Shown here: one piece after another, positions 57,122-64,000 of the stretch
How positions within the stretch are numbered: the first letter of the stretch is position 1
Layout of the letters: every line of letters starts with the position of its first letter
NCBI GenBank assembly: GCA_963082975.1
Contig: OY720347.1
Span: 47,740,655 to 47,804,654, forward strand
Direction: 5' to 3'
From: Labia minor
Taxonomy: Eukaryota > Arthropoda > Insecta > Dermaptera > Spongiphoridae
Length of the DNA: 64,000 bases
Made by a program: the position numbers and the translations under genes
The notes under the pieces: model-generated
The model's database searches: none
Seen by the model: only the letters and a program-made list of their open reading frames with translations
Told to the model about the DNA's origin: nothing

Positions 57122-57785
57122 CGCCACGTGTACGATGCTGCACATTTTGCTTTTTTAAATTTATTCTTTATTATAACTTTTAATGAAATAATAATATTTA
57201 GATATATTTCAAAGACCCATAATAAAATTCTTGTTTAATAAATGAAAGTATTAAAAACTGACCTTTTCTATTATCTATAATTAAAAGAGAATGTTAAAAT
57301 GATTTCTATTTAAATTTCAATTGATTTTTGATTTTGATAATCATGTAGAATTCTCAGAAAATAATTGATATTGAAAGAATAAATATTTATCAGAATTTAT
57401 CATTTTTTTAGATAAATTAAACAGTAAATTACAAGATAAAAGAAAAAAAGAAAATAAATTAGCCCTTTCGTTTGGGCGTCTCTAGAATAAATGTCACTTC
57501 AAATTAAAAATAAAAAAATTATATTTACTTAAATGAATAATAATATCCAAATATATATTAAAAAAATCAACTCATATTGAATAGAAAATATTAAAAATAG
57601 AATAATAAATAGAAATATATATACCATACGATATATAATATATCCTATTATATTAAATGACATGAGAATAATGAAATAGAAAAGAGATTAATTAGAAGAA
57701 AAGAAGATATACACATTTTCAAATTCTAATAAAATGTGTAAATAATTTTAAATTAAATTTTGAGTAATGTGCAGATATATCACGT

Positions 57786-57823
<38 letters not shown>

Positions 57824-58019
57824 TAAAATATCATTCATAATATGAATATGAAATAAAAAACAAATATGATATTTTTCTATTAAAATAATTATTAAAAAAA
57901 AATCAGTAAATCATTTGAGACTTTATTACGATGATGGTAGAAGTGATGTTAATTGATCGGTTTATTTTGGTGAATTATGATAATTTCAATAGAAAATACA
58001 CTTACGCTTTTGATATAGT
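57122..58019. other. AT-rich DNA with (TA)n
   Basis: (TA)n at 57789-57815. CCGCCACGTGTACGATGCTG at 57121-57140 contains an E-box CACGTG. No gene. Confidence 0.45.
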
Positions 58020-58165
58020 AGAGAGAGATAAAGCGTCAACGCCGCCCGCCTGGTTTGAGTTGGCATGCACTCACACAACGAAATCAACTGACTGACTGAG
58101 GGAGCGTTCGACTAGGAGCCCCTGGCATTTAGGCAACCTGCAATACAAGTCACCCAATTTAAACT
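58020..58165 (+). repeat. GC-rich repeat block C2
   Basis: Second occurrence of block C: GCATGCACTCACACAACG, AACTGACTGACTGAGGGAGC, and the 23-nt segment (58116-58138) identical to 18346-18368. The NRF1-like GCATGCGCA of C1 is GCATGCA here. Confidence 0.6.
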
Positions 58166-58276
58166 TGAAATATTTAAATAGTATACTCTATTATTAATTA
58201 TTAATCGTATTAATTCTGCATCTAATATTTCCATAAAAAATTTTAAAATAAATTTATATATTTGAATTTTCTAATA

Positions 58277-58750
58277 TAAATAAGTTGACCTGTGGCCAGG
58301 TCCGAACCGACAGACCGTTTGAAGTAAATTAAACAGAAACAATTTCAAATAATTTTAATATATCTATTAATGTAATAAAAAACAGATATGGATATAAGAT
58401 ATAACATAAATATTTTTAATTTTATTTTATTTATAATATATATGTAAGACCAGGCTGTGACGTCATGAATGACTGAATGATGTCATATAATTTTAAATTA
58501 AGAAAAAAATAATAAAGATGATTTTTCTCGTGGATAAAACCAATACAAAGTGGTGAAGTACAAAGTAGTTTGGTGGTGATTCGTGGTGATATGTAAAAAA
58601 TCTCCTCATGTGAAGTTTGGTGTGAAAATAACCCTTCCCTTCCTATCATCGATCGCTAATACTACCACTTCCGGTTTCCGTATTTGGACCAAAAGTTGAT
58701 CAATTCATCCCACTGATGCATTAAGTAACTTGCTATCGTCGGTCGGTAAT
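58277..58750 (+). mobile_element. Family A repeat, copy A11 (internal deletion)
   Basis: Both ends present. GCATTAAGTAACT is joined directly to TGCTATCGTCGGTCGGTAA, removing the microsatellite and second direct repeat. First CRE-like site intact (TGACGTCA near 58458); second mutated to TGATGTCA. Confidence 0.85.
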
Positions 58751-60782
58751 AAAATTGAATACTTGTAAAATAAATATTTCACAAAATTTAAATTTCACTG
58801 TACTCTAGTATTGCTGCATCAAATTATAGGGTAGTTAGGGCTCATGATAAAAATGGTTTAATTGTGCAAACTTCGAGCACTAATATTTGTAATAAAGAGA
58901 TATTCAAATAACCTGTCACAATTACTTAAGCAATCTTAGCAAGCAATATCATCAATGAGGTTCCTTATCAATTCTATTCTAAAGGTTTGTTACAAAATTT
59001 CTGTGACATCCTATGTTTTGACATAAAAAGTTGAAATTTATAATTATAAAAATAAATACAATATCTATCATAGATATTAATGGAAATATACTTAATTATT
59101 GATTGAGGTTTGGGTTTAATAAGAGCCATTATTATGCAACATTAACCCTGATTAGTTTAATTATAATATTATAAATTATTGTTATATTTTGAAATTAAAA
59201 CGATACTTTCGACGTTTCTAAAATAATAATGAAATCGGATCACAAAATGCAGAGTAATCTCTTCTGCGTTCATTAAGTACTCATTTCCCCAAATCATCCC
59301 TTCTTTAGGATAAGGGCTTTTTAAAAAGCTTTCTTCTAATTGGTTTAACAAATCCATATTAAAAATCAAGAACAAATTATTAAAAATTTAATAAAGTATA
59401 TAACTGAAAACAGATTGGATTGAAGTAAATATTGATTTTTTTTTAACTTTTCCATGAACTACTTACAAAGAGAGCTAGCTAGTTTATAATCCTCTTTCTC
59501 TAACCTCAAACCCTTGTATTTAGATAAGTATCTTTGTGCATAAATTGATAAAAAAAAATTGAATATTTTCTTTGAAGATTTATTTCTATAAATTCAATCA
59601 ACTTAGTTTGTCTACGGTTAGGATCTTTTTTTATTTTTACTCGAAGAAAATCTCTAACAAGATATCAAAGAAAAAAAAGAAAGAAAAAAAATTCATTGTT
59701 TTATAATAGAAAAGGAGAAAAAACATAAAAATGAAAATTTTATACAAAACAAAAAAAAAAAAAATCAATCTACCTTTATGACGTTACTGAACTTTCGAGA
59801 TCTTAGCTTCAATAATAATCATCCAACATCTTTCCACTTTTACTTGCATTCATTTTCTATACTCTTCTTATTCTATCATCTCTTATTTTATTTATTATAT
59901 CTTAATATCGCATTATTCGTTAACCTACTGGTTGTTTTTACTATTATAATATTATCTTTAATAATATAACATTTTTACTTTCATTTATATATTTATAGAT
60001 TTAATTTAACTCTTAATAGCTATAAAAATTAAATTTATTTTTGTCTCATTTTCATTTTAGAAATTTCAACAAAAATGGACGTTTTCAACTCTAATGGAAT
60101 CCATAAAGTGGTTTGGTTATAATTCTCTCTATACTGCTGAATTTTGTGGATAATATTCTTTTATCATATTTCCTTTCAAATAAATATTATGAAATAGTAC
60201 TTACACAGTGTATCATTATATGGATATACATATATATGTTAATAGATAGTCAGTAGTCAGTAGGTATGCTAGAAGCATCAGAAATGATTTGTTTATTAAA
60301 TTTCATAATATGTTTATGTTTTATGTTATGTTATATAACATGTTTCGTACTAGAATGCTATTATATATTTTATTTTATTATAAATATGCCCAATAATAAT
60401 TAATATATTTAGTTTTAAGTTTTTATTGTAAATTAACATAGTTAATGTTGGGAAAAATTCAGATTAGTTTTTTTTTTCATTTAAAATGATTTTAAAATGA
60501 AAATTATATAAAATAAATATGCATCTATACCAATATATCAATTTTTTTTTACTTAGGGCATAACTTTATTTATTATTTAAAAAAATTATAAATACAAATT
60601 CAATATTTAAAATAAATCATAATAATATATTGTATGCATATTGATAGATAAAAATAATAAATCATGTAAATAAAAAATTTAATATATATATATATATATA
60701 TATTATTTATTCTAAAAATAAATAAAAATAAATTTTTGTTTTTTTTTTATTAATTTAAATAATTTATGCAATTTATATAACT

Positions 60783-60826
<44 letters not shown>

Positions 60827-60860
60827 CAATTTTAAATTAAAGATTTAATGATCTAATGAA
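58751..60860. other. AT-rich DNA; long (TA)n tracts
   Basis: (TA)n at about 60688-60702 and 60786-60823. The minus frame 59169-59375 (LLNQLEESFLKSPYPKEG) is not convincingly a gene. Nothing else seen. Confidence 0.4.
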
Positions 60861-61170
60861 GAAATATCGAATACGGGTGAATGAAGAGTGCTTGATAGAA
60901 AGGAACATAAAAGGACGGACAAGAGCAAATCGAGTTCATCTGAGAATTGAAAGCCCAATCGACATGGCTAAGGAAATGTTCGACTGTTGCCACTTAGTTG
61001 CTTTAAGAAGGTCGCCTCTCTTTTGAGGGTCTCCATTCGAGATCGTCTTTATCCCTTACAGGACAGACAGATCGCCAACGCTTCCTGACCTCTGAAGAAC
61101 TCCAATTACGTACACCCTCTCCTCTCATCTCTTCTTAAATTAAAGATGATGCACTCAGACGGATAGCTCA
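60861..61170. other. Compositionally distinct block, unrecognised
   Basis: About 300 bp with near-balanced composition (GGACGGACAAGAGCAAATCG, GTCGCCTCTCTTTTGAGGGT, CAGACAGATCGCCAACGC). Several frames are open for 30-40 codons but no domain is recognised and no matching copy was seen in the window. It could be an exon, UTR or conserved element. Confidence 0.35.
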
Positions 61171-61563
61171 TTTTCTAGGTTTATTGTAAAAAAAATACCT
61201 CAAATTCCAGACAATGGATTTATTTTAATCAATCCAAAATCTAATCTATTAATTTGAAATGAAGATAAAATTAAATTTAAATCTTTAATAGATTAATCAA
61301 GATTTAATATTGTTCTCTTAAATTTAAAGAAATTAAATTTCTTAGTAAACTTAAAATTAAACTGATTGTGAGACAAAAAGATAAATGTTGATATTAGTAA
61401 TTATTCCTCTTATTTTTTTCCAGGTTAGAAATAATGTAAATTATATAATGTAAATTAATTAACAGTTCTAACTATACTTTATTGTATAATATATCCATAT
61501 CTATCTCCAATTTCAATTAGCCGAAGAAAACTTCACCTGATTGGTTGCCACTTAAGGTCATAG

Positions 61564-62521
61564 CAGCGTTTTCCAAACTTTTTTCACTGCAGTGGGGTAT
61601 GAGATTTTAAAATTTTTAGCAACCCATTATGAAAACAAAAATATTTATTTACACAATTATTTATTATTTAATAAAAATGAAGTTATTTGTTTATTTATTT
61701 CATACACAAAAATGATAAAACAAAAACATTAATTAAAACCAGTTGGATATATGTGGTAGCCCCCAGATGACTTTTCAATCTACAGTAGTTTAAATATATT
61801 TGTATCCATTGACTATACCCTTTCAAAATATATTTAAAAAAATAATAATAGTAAAAAAATTTAAAAAAGTATATTGAAAATAAAAAAAAATAAGTTTTAA
61901 AAAATAATTTTTTTTTTAAATTGACTAAAAAATATTATATTATCTATTAAAGTGGACTTATAAAACAATAAAAAGAAACGAATTATGGGATGGAATAAAA
62001 TGAACCATTGAAAATTAAATATAAAATTTGATTATGATCGGTTGTACCGTTTGGCCCGAATTTGATTCATAAGATTTCTGACACACACACACACACACGT
62101 CAGCGGGAAACGCACTTTTTGGAATCAGAATGACAAAACACGTAGAGAAAGTGAAAAAACGAATACCGAAATCGATCGTAAATATAGATACTTTACTTTT
62201 GAAAAACTTAGAAATTTTTCTGATTGTAAAGTAACAATATCCATTATCTTCATTTAAAACTTTAGTAAATGAAGTAAACTTTGTTTTACATATTTTGACC
62301 TTGGTATGAAGGATTATGTTGTTTGTCATCACATAACAATTTCAAATTAGGAAGTAATGATATGGTACGCGGGAGCAAGCAATGAAGTACGATACACACT
62401 TCGGTACTATGTCTAATTAAACGATGTGATATAATATGTAAAATAATTTTTTTTTATGTTTTTAGAATTTTTGTTGCAACCCAGCTGAATTTTTCTCCGA
62501 CACATACTTTGAGAAACAGTG
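61564..62521. mobile_element. hAT-like element, larger decayed copy
   Basis: Left CAGCGTTTTCCAAACTTTTT, right TACTTTGAGAAACAGTG: imperfect hAT-type inverted ends. 'GCAACCCA' motifs lie just inside both ends. Length 958 bp. (CA)n at 62083-62097. A 105-codon minus frame spans the middle but no transposase motif is recognised. Flanks GGTCATAG and GTATATAG are only partly alike. Confidence 0.55.
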
Positions 62522-63034
62522 GTATATAGGATTCTTTAAGCCTTCATTTTAAAGAAGTGATAGGGCATTTCCGATTCCTAAAGGGATTCTGCACGAGTAT
62601 AAGTCATCTCCCCCAGAGTACAATAATATCGATAAACATATATTGTCATTATCGTTCATTTTATCGTCCCTATGTCGACTTGTATATTCTCTTTCGCTTA
62701 TCTCATTGTTACCGCTCTTATAAATTGAAATGATATATACTTTCCACTATACAAACAAGAAATAGAATTTTAAGTATATTTTAGATTATGTATACTATAT
62801 GGTATTATAATTAAGTAAATTAAATTTAAACTCAACAATATGAAACTTAATAAGAATTTTTTATTTAAAATAGAATTATATAATTATTTGATTTATGCAT
62901 ATTTCGGTTTTATTTTATTCGGAGTACATTATTTTTAGTTTTATTTTTGGTGGTCATACGATCAACTTGATTGTCAATTTTTACATATTTACATTTTAAA
63001 GGAATACTATTTAAGAATTACTTTGCAATATATA
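62522..63034. other. AT-rich DNA, nothing recognised
   Basis: No supported feature. Confidence 0.45.
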
Positions 63035-63655
63035 AGGTGTAGTAAAAAGAAATCCATTATTTTTGTATGAAATTGAAGGCTTTATTTAGAACAGTTAGAA
63101 TGATCTAATTTAGGTCAAATATGCGCCATTTTGTTCGATAACTTGTTGCCATTTTGAAGGTAATATCACTATGCCTCTCTCATAGAAGCCCTTGCCCCTA
63201 TTGGCAAAAATTGAGACAGACCATTTTCACAAGCCTCTCTTGAAGAGAATTTTTCACCAGCAAAATTGTTCGCTATGGAAAGGAACAGATGGTAATCACT
63301 TGGTGACAGGTCCGGTGGATGCATAAGAACCTCCCAACCAAGCTCCCGGAACTTCTAGCGAGTCACTATCGTTGTGTGTGGCCTCACGTTCTGATGGAAC
63401 ACAATTCCTCTTCTATTGGCCAAAGCTGGCCGCTTCTGGGCGATTGCTTCCTTCAGACGGTCCAATTGTTGACAGTACAGTTCCGAGTTAAGAGTTTTGA
63501 TTAAGGAAAGCAACTTCAGAAATGGGTCGATGTTGTTGCGATTCAGCAGGGATTCGCAGATGGAGATTTGGTCCATGAGGTTTTTTTGCGTTTACTCGTG
63601 TGGGACCCATATATCGAGCTTCTTTTTGTATCCAGTCTTATTCAAATGGTTCCAA
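63035..63655 (-). pseudogene. Mariner transposase, internally deleted and 5' truncated
   Basis: Minus-strand translation gives VWNHLNKTGYKKKLDIWVPHE, a SICESLLNRNNIDPFLK block, then NSELYCQQLDRLKEAIAQKR, RGIVFHQNVRPHT, LGWEVLMHPPDLSPSDYHLF, and NFAGEKFSSREACE. This order is that of irritans-type mariner transposases. The segment with the first catalytic Asp (usually TGDEKW) is deleted between PFLK and LNSEL, and YSP is missing from HPPYSPDL. The second catalytic Asp position reads HQNVRPH rather than HQDNARPH; the third Asp (PSDY) is kept. Frameshifts at about 63355 and 63585. The left end at about 63035 (AAGGTGTAGTAAAAAGAAAT) would be the terminal repeat; the other end is cut off by unrelated sequence. 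Confidence 0.88.
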
Positions 63656-64000
63656 ACGCCCACTCCTACAAGCCCACTGGATGGCCCTGATAAGATCAGC
63701 GGCGCATCCAATGCTTCGGGTCCTAAAAGCCTCATCACATTTGAGGCTCGCTCGTTCGTGCCTGTCAGGAGAGTAGCGCCATCGCGGGCACTCCCTTCCG
63801 ACATTCAATTCAGGTAATCTATCAGTCTCCCTTATTTTCGCTGTTTCATCGGGTGCATCTAGAGGATTGCCCACGAGAAGTTTAGTATTGCGGAATAAAT
63901 CTTCATCCCACACCAGTTTCTCTGCCTGGGTCCATTTTTCGAAAGTGTTCACTTCATCCAGGGAAGTTAATTTATCTGCTGTTTTATTCCAAGCTTTAGT
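63656..64000 (-). other. Unrecognised coding-like sequence abutting the mariner
   Basis: From the window edge the minus strand is open for about 115 codons: TKAWNKTADKLTSLDEVNTF, EKWTQAEKLVWDEDLFRN, LLVGNPLDAPDETAKIRE, DRLPELNVGRECPRW. Composition is protein-like and much less AT-rich than the surroundings. Near 63740 the frame that continues into the mariner changes. I do not recognise the family; it could be a host exon or part of another transposon running off the window. Confidence 0.45.

Noticed and set aside
59169..59375. Possible homeodomain remnant (QLEESFLKSPYP)
   Set aside because: Only about a dozen residues resemble helix 1; no WFxNxR helix 3 is present. Too little to call.
63319..63817. 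Plus-strand frames of 61 and 106 codons
   Set aside because: Antisense to the mariner transposase and its neighbour, which have recognised or more protein-like minus-strand readings.

Overview
This is a strongly AT-rich eukaryotic nuclear window. It is gene-poor, with intron-like and intergenic DNA, a spliced terminal exon, tRNA-derived SINEs, LINE fragments, mariner, hAT-like and pogo-like relics, and two sequence classes of Helitron. The mix of mariner, RTE/R1-type LINE and Helitron sequences suggests an arthropod-like invertebrate, possibly a crustacean. That is a guess from repeat style only. No prokaryotic operon, rRNA, CRISPR array or intact tRNA gene is visible.

Layout. 1-9 kb: AT-rich DNA with a hAT end, a mariner relic (935-2073) carrying a nested ~620-bp repeat (called family A here), a hAT MITE with a perfect 8-bp target duplication (4529-4835) and two pogo/Tigger-like MITEs. 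9205-9533 is the one convincing host exon: the last coding exon of a small membrane protein with a transmembrane segment, a Cys-rich juxtamembrane patch and two PPxY motifs, followed by a 3' UTR with a poly(A) signal. 10-30 kb: mostly AT-rich DNA with LINE crumbs, a TA-flanked MITE, two SINEs, four family A copies or fragments, an uninterrupted paralogue of the first mariner relic (20892-21396), and a foldback structure (17751-18735).

30-50 kb is the richest part. Two near-identical Helitrons (30648-32077 on +, 41203-42667 on -) form a large inverted repeat with ~1.4-kb arms and a 9.1-kb spacer. Each starts TCTATATATTT, ends with a GC hairpin plus CTAG, and carries a LINE 3' end that already contained a hAT MITE. 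The right copy sits exactly between A and T inside a family A element, so the empty site can be read directly from neighbouring copies. A second Helitron type (38015-38716 on +, 48358-49073 on -) carries a broken open frame with charged Arg/Glu-rich repeats and the same stop codon in both copies. Three head-to-tail family A copies lie at 39481-41202. At 42.8-43.9 kb is a broken LINE reverse transcriptase with a head-to-head pair of LINE 3' ends.

50-64 kb: repeated units of family B (hairpin module plus tRNA-like segment), family D repeats, and a candidate ~3-kb Helentron-like relic (54083-57121) holding an endonuclease/exonuclease/phosphatase domain. The window ends with a deleted mariner transposase on the minus strand (about 63035-63655) abutting an unrecognised coding-like stretch.

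The elements interact mainly by nesting, so relative ages can be read from who interrupts whom. No complete autonomous element was seen. All boundaries were read by eye; ends described as approximate may be off by several to tens of bases.
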